Part shown: positions 1-12,392 of the stretch, one piece after another
Numbering within the stretch: position 1 is the first letter of the stretch
Layout: every line of letters starts with the position of its first letter
Assembly (NCBI GenBank): GCA_032622095.1
Contig: CP136064.1
Location: 188,593,794-188,657,793 of the forward strand
Direction of reading: 5' to 3'
DNA length: 64,000 bases
From: Siphonodentalium dalli
Taxonomy: Eukaryota > Mollusca > Scaphopoda > Gadilida > Siphonodentaliidae
Made by a program: the position numbers and the translations under genes
Notes under the pieces: model-generated
What the model was told of the DNA's origin: nothing
The model's input: only the letters and a program-made list of their open reading frames with translations
Database searches by the model: none

Positions 1-858
1 CCTTGACTGCAATTCAGATTTTTTTTAAATGGGGTCACTTGGTCAAATAGGGGCCAAACGAAGAACAGTTTCCCTCTTAATATGCTTCCTTCACAAGGAC
101 CATCAGGTCTATTTTACTGATATTTATCATATGTATGAAGGGTTCTTTGGTGTCTGGGATTTAAATTTATTCAGATGGGGTCACCAGGTTAAATAGGGTG
201 GGACCAGGGACATAACTATATGTCTCTATAGTAATTCTTAAAATGTCTTCTCAAGAGAGGTTGGACTATTTAGCTTACATATAGTATGGAGCAATCAGGA
301 GGATCCTTAAGTGACTGAGATTCAGATTTGTTAAAATGAGGTCAATTTGTCAAGAAATGGTGGGGCTATGGGGAGTTAACACTTTTGTGTCTAATAAAAT
401 CATTGAAATGCCAAATTCATTAAAACATCTACCTTGGAACCACCTGACTGATTAATCTGACTTACATGTATTGTGTTTTGGATCCATGGATAATTGGGCT
501 TCAAACATGTCTAAATGGTTTTGGAAAAAGGCGCTTGTGAGATAGGAAATTTCCAACAATTGAGAAAGTTTGAGGTGTCAGTTGTGAAATTCCAACCTAA
601 GACTTGGGAGTCTGTATACCGGTCAAAGGGGACTTGTTGAGCTGGAGGAGGAGGGGGTGATCAGTAGTATACAGTTGGTAATTTCAAGGTGGATTTTCAC
701 CAATCTACATATGTGAAATCTCTCTAGCCACATATCCTGTTTAGAGCTATTTCTTTTAAAGTAATTATGAAAAGTTCTGACTGTTGTAGTCTCCAGAGTC
801 CCAGTCTTATCAGTCTTTGTAGTCTGGTGAGCGACCCCACAGTCATTGACTGTCTTGT
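1..858 (+). mobile_element. Pearl/HINE-like element (family E), 3' part
   Basis: About 175-bp units (GATTCAGATTTGTT, AAATGGGGTCA, GGGACATAACT motifs), then the 3' end: hairpin ACAGTCATTGACTGT followed by CTTGTTTTT near 858. Highly similar over its length to 5877-6670. The 5' head lies outside the window. Confidence 0.7.
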
Positions 859-861
859 TTT

Positions 862-1255
862 TTTAAATAGGAGGTATTTTGTTATTGGTCTGTCCGTCCG
901 TCCGTCTGTCCATCTGTCTGTTTGTTTTTTTATTTCCGGATCATAACTTTAGATAGTCTCAACTGAATGGAATGAAATTTGGTATGTGTGTTTACTAGCA
1001 CAAAACACAGATAAAATTTGAATTTGGGTCCCCCCCTGCCATTTTTCACCCGAGTTACGGTCCATCTTGTTGGAATTTGCACTCAATTTTAGTTTCTGGA
1101 TGATATCTTTAGTAAGTCTAAACTGAATGGAATGAAATTTGGTATGTGAATTTACTAGCCCAATATACAGGTTAAATTTTGGTTCTGCCAGCCAATTTTC
1201 ACCAGAGTTATGGCCCTTATTGTATGCCCTAGCAATGCTCTTGTTTGCCTATGAT
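862..1255 (+). mobile_element. Pearl/HINE-like element (family F)
   Basis: Head TTTAAATAGGAGGTATTTTG, GTCTGTCCGTCCGTCCGTCT microsatellite, two units with AACTGAATGGAATGAAATTT and GAGTTATGGCC, and tail AATGCTCTTGTTT. Confidence 0.65.
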
Positions 1256-2347
1256 TCTAATAGCGAGACACTACCATCTATTAAATATGGTGTGTGGTAT
1301 TTTAAGCCCACTTTGTTATGTTTGGTTTGTAGAAAATTTGTTGGTGAGACAAAACTACGAGTGATGTAAATTTAATGTTTATTTTTAAAATATGAAGATT
1401 TATCTATGGTAGTAATCTTATTAGAGTTGGCACTCAACAATAAATACTTATTTTTTTTCATTCTGGATAACAGATTGGAAATTTACTTCTCAGATGGATG
1501 GTCATCATATTCTATTTTCATGAATGTTGGATATTTTGGAATTTCAGTCAAACAATGAAAGTGGAAATTTCCCACAAATATAAAAATTCAGCTGATATTG
1601 GAGTGGAGCTACATCACTGCCCACTGTGCTTCTGTGATCTCACACCTGAACTATAGACATTGTAGGCAACTAACATGTCTGGCTGCTACCAAAATAGAGC
1701 CTGCCCACAGATGTCCATATTACTTTCATAAGCCCTGACTTGGTGTGATGTTAGTTTCAGTGTCAGCCACCTGTTTGATGACTCCATCACCTAGATTCCG
1801 GACATTTGATAATATCACCATCTAGATTTCAATTATTTATATCTGCCAATTCATGTAACTTTCAGGTCAAATCTCATATCTGGAATGCAGGTGTTCAACC
1901 CACATATATTTTCATGCTACTGATTTGTATAATTTTGATCATACCAAGCTGAATTGTAGACTGTTTTATCTTGATTTTTCATAATTCCATGTAAAAGATC
2001 CCAAGCATTAAGGGAACCAAAACTGTAAAACAAAAAGTTGTAAACAACTGGGTACAGTTCTGTGCATTTCAGTACAGTCACATTTAACTGGATAGAACAA
2101 ATATTTCATTGCATATTTTTCCTTAGTATTAGATACATTCATGTTGTAGCTTCGTCCATGGTAATAAATAAATGACAGACTGAATAAATTCTATAACCTT
2201 ACTTGTATTTAAATTCAAACAGTACAATTTTTTGCTTAGTTTTGAATTTGTGAACTTTAAATTTGCTCACTCTGTTGCACGAATTCAAAATTGACAAATT
2301 GTTTTTGTACTAGTCCTGTATCTGATAACAGTTTCAGTTCTTAACTG

Positions 2348-3404
2348 TCTCTGGAGGGCTAATGTTCTCTATTCCGAAGGTTCGCTATTCCAAAGGTTCT
2401 CTATTTCAAGGTTTTCTATTCTGGGCATATTTTTCCAGAAATGATTCAAAATTAACATCCCCCCCCCCCCACATAAAACCAAGCCCTCTTAATTCAGACC
2501 CTTTGCCGTGGCCCAGTTTGCTTCGGCAAATTGCTGATTGCCGAAGCCAATTATGAGGACTGAAAACCACACGAGGAAAGAAAATTACTATTACGCTAGT
2601 ATTCACATTTATTATATTTATACACCCCGTTCTAATTTTCAAATAGTCCCAGATGTTGGTTCTTAATAGCAGGAAGACAGTATCAGTTTATCATTTATTA
2701 TGGAAAGTTGAAAACACGATGACTGAAATAAAATACATGTACTGAACAAAATATTTTTCAATGATGCTGAATGACGAGCATTCTATTTTTGCATTCTGGC
2801 TTATCTGCCATCTGTAACATAGTCTTATTCTCGCCAGTTACTTCTAACTCTATATATAATGGAAGTCTGGTGACCTTATTCTACGAAGCGGAGAATATAG
2901 AAACCAACAACAACTTTTGAATAGGGTCTCCCTTTCTTAGAAACTTAAATGAGCCATTTCTATAATATTCATGTAACATATACAATGCATATATGTATGT
3001 TTTGAATTAGTTATACAACAGTGTCGTTTACATTAGTCATGTGATGCATTATTTATGTATTACATGTTTATTTATATATCTATTTATTATTTGTATTATT
3101 TATCTTGTTTATTTAATCTATTTATATTATATTGCGTGATGTAAATATGTATCGAGAAATAATGTCATACGTAATGAACTTAAATCTTAAACCCACCAAA
3201 TAATAAAAAAATTGCATCTATTTTTTTTATGTTTTAAGTTATTTCCTTCATAAAAAGAGTCCTTGGTATGAAGAACCCTCTCAATGCTTTAGAATATAGA
3301 ATTAACTTTTAAAATAACAAAAACCTTTGGAAAAGCAAATCTTCAGAATAGAGAATCTTCGGAATGGCGAACCTTTGGAATAGAGACATGTTTCGCCTGG
3401 AGAT
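2348..3404. mobile_element. Element with about 55-bp inverted ends built of a reiterated CTATTCCGAAGGTT motif
   Basis: Left end CTATTCCGAAGGTTCGCTAT then CCAAAGGTTCTCTATTTCAA; right end reversed reads CTATTCCAAAGGTTCGCCAT then CCGAAGATTCTCTATTC. Outermost are CTCTGGAGGGC and, reversed, ATCTCCAGGCG. The 1-kb interior has no convincing gene; it includes poly-C (2459-2470) and a small hairpin TTCGGCAAATTGCTGATTGC. Transposon class not assignable. Confidence 0.65.
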
Positions 3405-3416
3405 ACATAATGTATG

Positions 3417-3611
3417 TTAAAGACCACCACGATGAAAGTTTACATATGCAATCAACGTCGTTTTCCGATGCATCTGTCGGCGTATAGAAGTGTCTGATGC
3501 CGAATTACAAACTGTAGTTCGGCATCCGACACTTCTATACTCCGACAGATGCATCGAAAACGATGTTGATTGCTTATAATTACGACAATCCGCATATTAG
3601 TTGGTCATTAA
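3417..3611. mobile_element. TTAA-bounded element with a 125-bp near-perfect hairpin
   Basis: TTAA at both ends with loosely inverted tips (TTAAAGACCACC / GGTCATTAA). The core 3449-3573 is a palindrome: GATGCATCTGTCGGCGTATA on one arm, TATACTCCGACAGATGCATC on the other, loop near ATTACAAACTGTAG. Confidence 0.72.
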
Positions 3612-3620
3612 ACTAGTTTT

Positions 3621-6600
3621 TTAACTCACCTGAGACGAAGTCTCCGGTGGAGCTATAGTCATCACTCCTCATCCGTCTGTCCGTACGTCCGTCCATCCGT
3701 CAAGAATCATCTTCTCCTCAAGAACTGTAAGAAGGAACGGGTTCATATTTGGTGTGGATGTTCCCTAGATGAATCACATTCAGATTTGTTCAAATGAGGT
3801 CATCAGGTCAATTAGTTGAGAAAGCAGGGCCACAACTCTATTCCTTCATAGTAATTCTTAGAACGACTTCCTTTCTAGAACTATAAGGCCGAATGGGTTC
3901 ATATTTGGTGTGGATGTTCCCTAGGTGACTCACTTTCAGATTTGTTCAAATGAGGTCACCAGGTTGATTAGTTGAGAAACCAGGGCCATAACTCTTTCCC
4001 TCCATAGTAATTCTTTTAATCATCTTCTTCTCAAATACCATTAGGCCAAATGGCTTCATATTTGGTATGAAGGATCCTTGGGTGACTGGGGTTCAGATTT
4101 GTTCAAATGAGGTAATTGGGTCAAATGTGGGCGGGGCCAGGGACATAACTCCATTTTTTTTTTTTTAGATTCAACTCTTTAACCAAAAAAGAAAATAAAA
4201 GAAAAGAAATGATATATTAAAAAATAAAAGAATATTTTTTTTTAAATGTGGAATTGTTTTTTTTTATTAAAATATTTAAATTTAAAATATTTAACTCCAT
4301 GGTCAATTATATATATATATATTGTTTAACATTTTTTGAAAATTGAAAAACTAATGCCATTACATTTCTGAAGGTTGTGCCCCCTGCCCCTTCACTCAAG
4401 TTCACTGCTTCTGCCACCCTTGTCCCAAAAATAAAATTTTCTCAAATTCTTGACAGAGAATCATTAATAAGAAGCATTTACTTTGGCTGTAACTGTATGC
4501 TGGGTATGCCTACACATGTCAAGTGAAATCTGACATTTTTTATAAACATTCCCTGGAGATCTGCTAGAAGTCATTAATTCCCAATTACAACAACAATCCT
4601 TGGGCGACTGGGGTTCAGATTTTTGTTCTATATCCCCTAATTTGCAGAAGATAAAATTCATAATTGAGGTGCCCAATGGGTGAACATCACCAACTTCAAC
4701 TGGGGAACTTCAATCTTATCCTAGGTCTGCCATAGCAGTTGAGGGCCTTAGCAGAATGAGGTCCCCAGAGGTTGACCTCATTTAGTGATGCTAGTCTGCT
4801 GTGCTATGTGTTGTTCAAATCTTTCATTTAGTGATGCTAGCCCGCTGTGCTATGTATTGTTCAAAATCTTTCAACAGGGCAAATAGCGTACCTGTCATTT
4901 GCAGAATGAGGTCCCCAGAGGGTGAATTTAGTGATGCCATCCCACACAGTGGGCTAGCATCACCAAATTCACCCTCTGGAGACCTCATTCTGCTTTATAG
5001 GCCTCATCTTCTGGGAAGTATCTATAGTATCAAATTAACATTGTTGTTAATTACATTTCCCTTCTATGAAGTTTCTATATCCCCTAATTTGCAGAAGATA
5101 AAATTTATAATTGAGGTGCCCAATGGTGCTGTGCGGGATAGCATCACTAAATTCACCCGCTGGGGACCACATTCTGCAAATGACAGACACACTATTTCAA
5201 GGCTTGCCTAGAACACATCATGATCACTTTCCAAGAAGGGTATTTTGTGAATAATTATCAGCTAAGTTACTTTCTATCATGATGGCACATAAATACATGA
5301 TAATTTGTGGGCTGTATACAACCTGTCAGTCAGGGACCTCTGGGCGCACAGTTGGATATTCTAAGGTGGACACCCCCCCCCCCCCCCCCCAAAGGGGACC
5401 GTCTGGCCACGTCCCTGCTGCCGGTGACCATGATAAGCTAGTTGTTTCAAGGTTTGAATGCAGAATTGAAGAATTTATAGACACACTATCACACTATTTC
5501 AAGGCTTGATTGTATAATACATTGTGTTGCTTGAGGCCAGGCACCTACAATGTAGGAACAGACACGTTATTTGCAGGCTTGCTCTTTTGGTGATTGTGAT
5601 TCAGATTTGTTCAATCAGGGTCACCAGGTCAAGTAGGTGCAAGGTCAGCTACATTACTCTTTCTCTCCATAGTAATTCATGATATGACTTCTATGCAAGA
5701 ATCAAATGGCCTATTTTGCTTATATTTGGTATGAAATTACCTTGGGTGACAGATTTGTGAAAATGGGATCACAAAGTTAAATAAGGGCAGAGCCAGAGAC
5801 TTAACTATTTCACTACATGGTAATTCATAAAATATGTTTGCAAGAACTAGTTGGCTTATTTAGCATGGAGTGTTCTTCCTTGACTGCAATTCAGATTTGT
5901 TTAAATGGGGTCACCTGGTCAAATAGGGGCCAAGAGAAGGACAGTTTCCCTCTTAATATGCTTCCTTCACAAGGACCATCAGGTCTATTTTACTGATATT
6001 TATAATATGTATGAAGGGTTCTTTGGTGTCTGGGATTCAAATTTATTCAGATGGGGTTACCCGGTTAAATAGGGTGGGACCAGGGACATAGTATGGAGGA
6101 ATCAGGAGGATCCTTTAGTGACTGAGATTCAGATTTGTTAAAATGAGGTCAAACTGTCAAGAAATGGCGGGCTATGGGGAGTTAACACTTTTGTGTCTAA
6201 CAAAATCATTGAAATACAAAATTCATTAAAACATCTACCTTGGAACCACCTGACTGTTTAATCTGACATACATGTATTGTGTTCTGGGTTCATGGATAAT
6301 TGGGCTTCAAACATGTCTAAATGGTTTTAGAAAAAGGCGCTTGTGAGATTGGAAATTTCCAACAATTGAGAAAGTTTGATGTGTCGGCTGTGAAATTCCA
6401 ACCTAAGACTTGGGAGTCTGGAGCCCGGTCGGGAGGGGACTTGTTGAGCTGGAGGAGGGGGGGTGATCAGTAGTGTACAGTTGGTAATTTCAAGGTGGAT
6501 TTTCACCAATCTACATACGTGAAGTCTCTCTAGCCACATATCCTGTTTAGATCTATTTTTTCTTTTAAAGTGATTATGAAAAGTTCTGACTGTTGTGGTC

Positions 6601-6670
6601 TCCAGAGTCCCTGTCTTATCAGTCTCTGCAGTCTGGTGAGCGACCCCACAGTCATTGACTGTCTTGTTTT
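3621..6670 (+). mobile_element. Pearl/HINE-like element (family E), full length with nested insertions
   Basis: Head hairpin CTCACCTGAGACGAAGTCTC with GGTGGAG, then CCGTCTGTCCGTACGTCCGT. Units with TCCATAGTAATTCTT and CTTGGGTGACTGGGGTTCAG follow. A family D MITE interrupts from 4621. Units resume at about 5580, and the tail is hairpin ACAGTCATTGACTGT plus CTTGTTTT. A poly-C run (5371-5390) is inside. Confidence 0.68.
4621..5206. mobile_element. hAT-like palindromic MITE (family D), two joined copies
   Basis: A partial copy (4621-4880: ATATCCCCTAATTTGCAGAA to a twice-repeated GCTATGT(A/G)TTGTTCAAA block) is followed by a near-complete copy (4884-5206) ending ACTATTTCAAGGCTTG. It splits a pearl/HINE-like element that continues on both sides. 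A further D right-end fragment (CACTATTTCAAGGCTTG) is at about 5491-5507. Confidence 0.75.
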
Positions 6671-8315
6671 AAGAAACTATATATAAAACACTAAAATAGT
6701 AAAATTATCCAAGTGATACTTGTGTCTGTACTTCACAGCTGTTCTTTTAACGGAAAATTGGGTCGAGAATAAATTTGGCGACCGACTGGAAGTTCGAGAT
6801 AAACACACACAATTCTATCTCCGTTTCCAACTTTCAACTATACACAAAACCAAGACAGCACACCTGTAAACTATTAAACTGTACTTGCTAGTATAAATTT
6901 CACTTATTTAAAACGATTCTAGAACATCTATTGTCATAAAGACAACCGATTAGATAGCAATTCCGAAGCGGTGTTCCCAAACGTCAGTAAACAATCGCTA
7001 CAAAGGTGCATTCTATGCTCTCGTGACCACTGCCATGTCATATTAGTACTGGCACGAAGCTGGATAAATGATAATATTATTGGTGGAATAGTTATGTAAA
7101 ACATTCCTTTTTCCCCAACTCAATTATCGCATTTCATAGTTTCACTGATCTGTCTAATTCGTTAATTTTATTTTCACGTTATGGTAACTATGGACGCTTT
7201 TATGAAATGGCATCATGATGTGGGGCGACCGTTGGTGCATGTTGCCCAATTTCTTTAAGTATCACTGCGCTTTGTGATGCGGGAAACAACATTTCCCTCG
7301 GCTGATAGAGATTGTCGCTACCAAGCCTATCTGAGGGCATTGACCAATCAAAACACGTATTTAAGCGAAAGTAGTTGTAATTATATCAAATTAAACATGC
7401 ATGCCATACATCATAATGTTGTTGAAAAGACAGGTGCTCGTATATTGTCCAAGTAATCATTCTTATTGTGAAATAGTTATGGACATCATTGAACTGGAAA
7501 GATGTATAACAACCGCTACTGACTTCAGAAAAAAATCAACTCTTGACCGCTGGTATTTTAAATAGTTGCGTTGACAACATGACATATAACAAATTCAGAT
7601 TTCTTGCAATAACCACAATCTCACTCCGGCAGGGCTGTGAATACAGAAATATGCTTGTGTAAACCTCCAGCCTCAAATATGTGTATTACTCAGAAGCATT
7701 TTAACATAGAAGAACTCACCATGATTTATCACTTTACATATTAATAATGACATTGAGATTCAATGGTTTCCCCGCAGGTAAATATAATTGTCTGGCAAAA
7801 ATTTGAGATAAGTATAATTGTCTATTATCTATCTCTCATAGTGTCATCTTGTTTGGTATAAACTAAAGAGTCGTACTATTTTTTGCTCAATTTTATATTT
7901 TATATTTTGTGCACGAAAAATATTACTGCGCGAATTTAAATACGAGTAAGGTGTTGCAAATATACACAATAAAACTATTTGTGAATATTTTCACAATCAA
8001 ATAATTTTCAATCTGATTATATGTGACTGTCATGGCATCCATACTGCATGACAGTGTTAAATATATAATATTACTTGTAATTCTGGAATTCCAGTGATCA
8101 AAATAGTTCAATAAAAATAATGTGTAATACTTTTATACAAAAACAGGAATAATTTCTTATAAAAAATTGGGACCGTCACATGTACCGAAAGGAGCTCATG
8201 TTGTAATGACTACTTTGATCTAGATCTATTTCTGGAAGATTTAGTAATTTTAAAAAAATTGTAAATGATGATGCCACCCTACCCTTCCAACTTTAATTGT
8301 GTTAAGAATTGGACA
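6671..8315. other. CASK intron, no gene or repeat recognised
   Basis: AT-rich, no frame with coding character on either strand. The 60-codon frame at 7274 has no splice support. Confidence 0.5.
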
Positions 8316-8442
8316 TTGATTTTGTTGCGTTCCATTAAGAAATAGAAGTTGATTTGCTTGCGTTCCATGGAGTATGGATGAAAGTTGTTCTGACATTGTG
8401 TGGAAGCGTTCCACACATAAAAATATTAGACCAACTTGCATC

Positions 8443-8900
8443 TTTACTCTATGGAATGCAACAAAATCAATATTTATTACTTATATTTACACTCAACCGT
8501 GTCAACTGGCAGATTATAAGAGCATTTAGAGCCAATTACCAACGTTATTCATGGAATCAAGTTGGGGTGTGCTTGCAACGTCATGTGATGTAATTTCGAG
8601 CAACCAACGCCCTGCATTCATTCATTGGTCTTGACTTTTTGTGGTACACAATAGCATTCGACACATAAAAATGTCCGACCAACACACATCCAATTATTAC
8701 TCCATGGAACGCAACAAAATCAACTTCCATTTCTTATAGTTACACTCAACTTGCAAATTAAGGGCATTTTCATAGCACCCATTTTGAACGATATTCTGGT
8801 ATAGCATTGCAACTTGCGTCCATAGAATATGCAAACAAGTTGGGGGCCTGTGCATGATGTCGCATGACATGATTCCAACCAATCAACATTCTCCATTCAG
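8443..8900. repeat. Two-unit direct repeat, about 256 bp period
   Basis: TACTCTATGGAATGCAACAA (8443) and TACTCCATGGAACGCAACAA (8698) begin similar units containing GAGCATTT / GGGCATTTT and CAAGTTGGGG. Related pieces in inverse orientation are at 8319-8375 and about 10425-10510 (GCGTTCCATTGAGTATAAG). Confidence 0.65.
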
Positions 8901-8936
8901 GTTCCACAGTATGAATGCATGTTAGGAGTGTAAATA

Positions 8937-9148
8937 CAGTAATGTCCTATAAATAATCGACTCCTTACACAGCAGAATTATGGGTAATTTTTAAGGATTT
9001 AGTCGGAAATATGGCTTGTTGCCATTCATCGGAAAGCTCTCACTGAGAGCTTTTCAATGAATTGCAACAAGCCATATTTCCGTCTAAATCCTGAAAAATT
9101 ACCCATGTTTCTGCTGTGGGTAACGAGTAGTCTATTTAGGGCATTACT
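8937..9148. mobile_element. Mariner-like hairpin MITE (family A)
   Basis: Ends CAGTAATG(C/T)CC with TA outside; long inverted arms around TGGCTTGTTGCCATTCATCG and an AGCTCTCACTGAGAGCTT core. Almost the whole element folds into one hairpin. TA plus CAGT ends fit Tc1/mariner-type MITEs. Confidence 0.85.
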
Positions 9149-9445
9149 TATTCCAGTGATTGCCAGTAGACTTGGTGTGTGTGTACTAGTCGTTTATATG
9201 CAGAAATCTGGTATTCTGAGCATTTAAAACTCTTAATTTATAGAGACTGATATGCTGATTTGCCAGGATTTGCTGGAACAATTTACTACTGTGTTGATCA
9301 GATACATATTAAACATTTGACTATTATAAACACTGCAAATATCACCTGCACCAAACAGTGCTTCACGGACATTGGTGAAACTAAACAGGTTTTCAGTTGT
9401 ATCTCAACTTCATGTGACCTAGTGAAATGTCGGCATCATTTCTAG

Positions 9446-10240
9446 TTATTATGCCCCCGATCTCCGATGGAGATTTGGGGGTATATAGTGGAGCCCTCCG
9501 TCCGTCCGTCCTTCCGTCCGTCCTTCCGTCCGTCCGTCCGTCCGTCCGTCCTTCCGTCCGTCCTTCCGTCCGTACGAACATTTCAACTCATAACTTTGGT
9601 TTCGCTAACTCAATTCAGTTGATCTTTGGTATGCTAATAGACCAGCCGGGGGGACAAGATTTCCCCATAACTGCGGTTTCGTCCGCCCATTTTTTCCAGA
9701 GTTACACCCCTTTTTGGACTTAGAAAATTCAGTTTTCTGTGGCATACGAACGTTTCAACTCATAACTTTGGTTTCGCTAATTCAATTCAGTTGATCTCTG
9801 GTATGCCAATAGACCAGCCGGGGGGGACAAGATGTCCCCATAGCCGTGGTTTCGTCCGCCCATTTTTTCCACAGTTACGCCCCTTTTTGGACTTAGAAAA
9901 TTCAGGTTTTCTGCTACTTTTTTTGGTTTCCAGATGATAACTTGATTTTGGATTGTTTATTTGCAAAACCCGTTTTTTTGTGTATTACCAATATCGCAAT
10001 ACAGGTCAAGGTAAAATTTCGGTTCAATCGGATAATTTTTTTGAGAGTTATGACCCTTTTTCGACTTAAAAAATTCAGTTTTTTTTTTAGAAAATTCAGT
10101 TTTCCTTCTATTTTTGTGGCACCAGACCAAATTTGAAGCTAATATAGAACAACATGTGGCATTTTTATAGCGCTTAACCAGAAAGTTTCTCTGATTGTAC
10201 AGTCGGGGGCGTTACCTCCGCCTAGCGGTGCACTTGTTTT
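9446..10240 (+). mobile_element. Pearl/HINE-like element (CCCCCGAT head)
   Basis: Head hairpin CCCCCGATCTCCGATGGAGA, then TTTGGGGG. A 75-bp CCGT/CCTT microsatellite (9497-9573) follows. Then two 172-bp units with CATAACTTTGGTTTCGCTAA and CCCTTTTTGGACTTAGAAAA, and more diverged units. The end is hairpin CCGCCTAGCGG then TGCACTTGTTTTT. Confidence 0.72.
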
Positions 10241-11630
10241 TAATGTTTCTGATGGGGATATCTTGGAATTTGGGACTGAATGTGACATTCCTAAGGTTTG
10301 ATTTTGCGTGATACTAGAACATTTATTCTATAAAACCATGAGAAAAATTAACCATGTGCATAGATCAATTATACTATTTCATGTCCCTTCATAAATTCAT
10401 AGAGGTCTTTTTAATGATTATTTTGTTTGCGTTCCATTGAGTATAAGAAAGTAAGTTGATTTGACATTTTGTGTGCATACTAAATCGTGGAACACAATGA
10501 ATTCAGCATCCATTTCTTTTATTTCCACTTTTAAATTTACTATGTGTGACGCACATTCCTTATGACATCGTGTTTGTGTCACTCAGTGAGGATACACATT
10601 AAAAGAAACAGCGGAGTAGTTTAGTTCATGAATCAAATAAAAAATAATACTTATGTCATAAATAAAATACACCTATATTTATGCTCTAACTCCTATTTTG
10701 GGAACCTGCCCTAGCATGTGGGGAGTGATTGACACAAACACCCGATTGATGGTCCGACGAGTTTATTTCGCCTCTGGTTGTTAATAGTCCAGCCTTGATA
10801 AGCATGGAATTTTTGATTACATAATAATTAGTACAATTTGGAATTTAGAGGTTCTGAATGAATAAAACCTTGTCGATACATTAATGTTACCCATTTGTGG
10901 GTGTAAACCGCCACTATGGCTGAAATTTATAGATGGTCTAATATTTCCTTTGCTGAGAGTACCAAATTTTCACCTCTCGTGATCTTTAATTATAACCACA
11001 ATTCCACTTGTGGGGAAAATTTGGTACTGTCTGATTCTATGGGTGTATTCTATATCTCTCATATTATTCACTCATATTATCTTATAGCTATAGTTTTCTT
11101 GATACTTGATTATAATGATTGATACTAATATGACTCTTAATGTGACAAAATTTTTTACATATTTGTTCTACATACTTCATGGAATTATTTTTGGATATAT
11201 CAGCCAGTGTGTATTTCATATTTGCAAAACTTTATGCATGATTATTACACACCTATTGCGATCTGTCGATTGATTATGTTATTTCAGCATGTTTGGTATT
11301 ATTTTACCCAAAATGCATTAGAGAGAAACGGATACCATTACGTAAATGACATCATGCACGATCACCCAACGTGTACCACAACAATAATTCAGCATTGTAT
11401 TGTGTTGAGTAGATGACTAATTATCATGAAACCAAACAGAAACAATTATTTGATACCAAAGAATATTGATTCTGGTGTGTAATAAACACAGAACTGCACA
11501 GGCATGTGAAGGTAGGTGAACTGTATCACACTCGTTGGTTAAGCATGATGGCTCTCGTAGCATTGAAACACAACAAACTCTTGCGATAACATTCACCATT
11601 TCACAGCCTGTGTTGTTCTGTCTATATATC
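10241..11630. other. CASK intron, mostly unassigned
   Basis: Contains a diverged piece of the GCGTTCCAT repeat near 10425-10510 and otherwise nothing I can name. The interval 9149-9445, before the HINE-like element, is likewise unassigned. Confidence 0.5.
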
Positions 11631-11637
11631 AAAATAA

Positions 11638-12225
11638 CCCTTTTCATGACGGGAGCTTTTGCAAAAACTTTGTGCCAATGCATTCTCTTATATATGCGAG
11701 TATCCCATAGGGAGCATCAAATATTTAAGAGAATGCATTAACCTAACAATGTTTACCTTGACCTTGTAAGCCAATGCATTATCTTATGGGAGACTCGCAT
11801 ATATAAGAGAATGCACTGGCACATGATCTTTAACCCTTTCGAGAGTATCTGTAACGTCATATACATGAGTGGGTCATATACATGACGTCACGAGTAAATT
11901 TAACGTCAACGTCATAGCAATAATTATTAACAAGTTCGGGTGAAAAGGGTCCAATAATTTGTTTTAATTTATGTGCATTTTGTGTTCAAGTAACATGTGT
12001 TTTCATAATCGATTGCTCTTATACAATTGGGACATTATATTAATCAAAATAACTCCTACAAATCATTTATAAATCAGATGATTTATTGAAGTTATGTCTA
12101 CATAAAATAACACTTCCTGAAACGACATATATGTCGTTCTACTCCTCAACCGATAGACGACATATATTTCGTTCTTCTCGCCAAAGGGTTAATGCTGCAC
12201 CAGCACAGCTCCGGTCATGAAAGGG
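11638..12225. mobile_element. TTAA hairpin MITE (family B, piggyBac-like) carrying a nested TTAA MITE
   Basis: Left end CCCTTTTCATGACGGGAGCT, right end AGCTCCGGTCATGAAAGGG followed by TTAA at 12226-12229. Internal hairpins CAATGCATTCTCTTATATAT / ATATATAAGAGAATGCA. The element at 11834-12188 interrupts it at an internal TTAA. TTAA targets with CCCTTT ends are typical of piggyBac-type elements. Confidence 0.85.
11834..12188. mobile_element. TTAA MITE (family K) nested in the family B copy
   Basis: Ends CCCTTTCGAGAG and, reversed, CCCTTTGGCGAGA; flanked by TTAA at 11830-11833 and 12189-12192. Internal short palindromes AACGACATATATGTCGTT and CATATACATGACGTCACG. Other B copies read GATCTTTAATGCTGCACC at this point, the empty site. 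Confidence 0.85.
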
Positions 12226-12301
12226 TTAAAAAAAAGCAGTAAATTCATGAAAATTATAGAATATTATTTTATACTAATGAACCATTATTTTATTATTGCA
12301 G

Positions 12302-12392
12302 GGTGCTATTATGGCAGCGGTCTCCAGCTCAAAGTGGACAACATTTTATAACGATCCTCCAGAATGGAACGAGGAGGACATAACATCTTGTG
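12302..12392 (+). CDS. CASK: CASK exon: linker between the kinase-like domain and L27
   Basis: Internal coding exon of the calcium/calmodulin-dependent serine protein kinase MAGUK, a scaffold at synapses and epithelial junctions that binds Lin-7/Veli and Mint. The 91-bp exon follows an AG (12300-12301) and ends at a GTGAGA donor. It reads GAIMAAVSSSKWTTFYNDPP and continues with EWNEEDITSC, ending in phase 1. This aligns with the animal CASK linker (human [20 protein letters not shown]), which follows the kinase-like domain. The split glycine codon is completed by the next exon at 18212. No exon for the preceding kinase end (the RKFNARRKLK stretch) is visible in 1-12301, so the upstream intron exceeds 12.3 kb. 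Identification rests on remembered family sequence, not a search, but two phase-matched consecutive exons make it strong. Confidence 0.93.

Noticed and set aside
9427-9723. 98-codon frame with SVLPSVRPSV repeats
   Set aside because: Translation of the CCGT/CCTT microsatellite of the HINE-like element.
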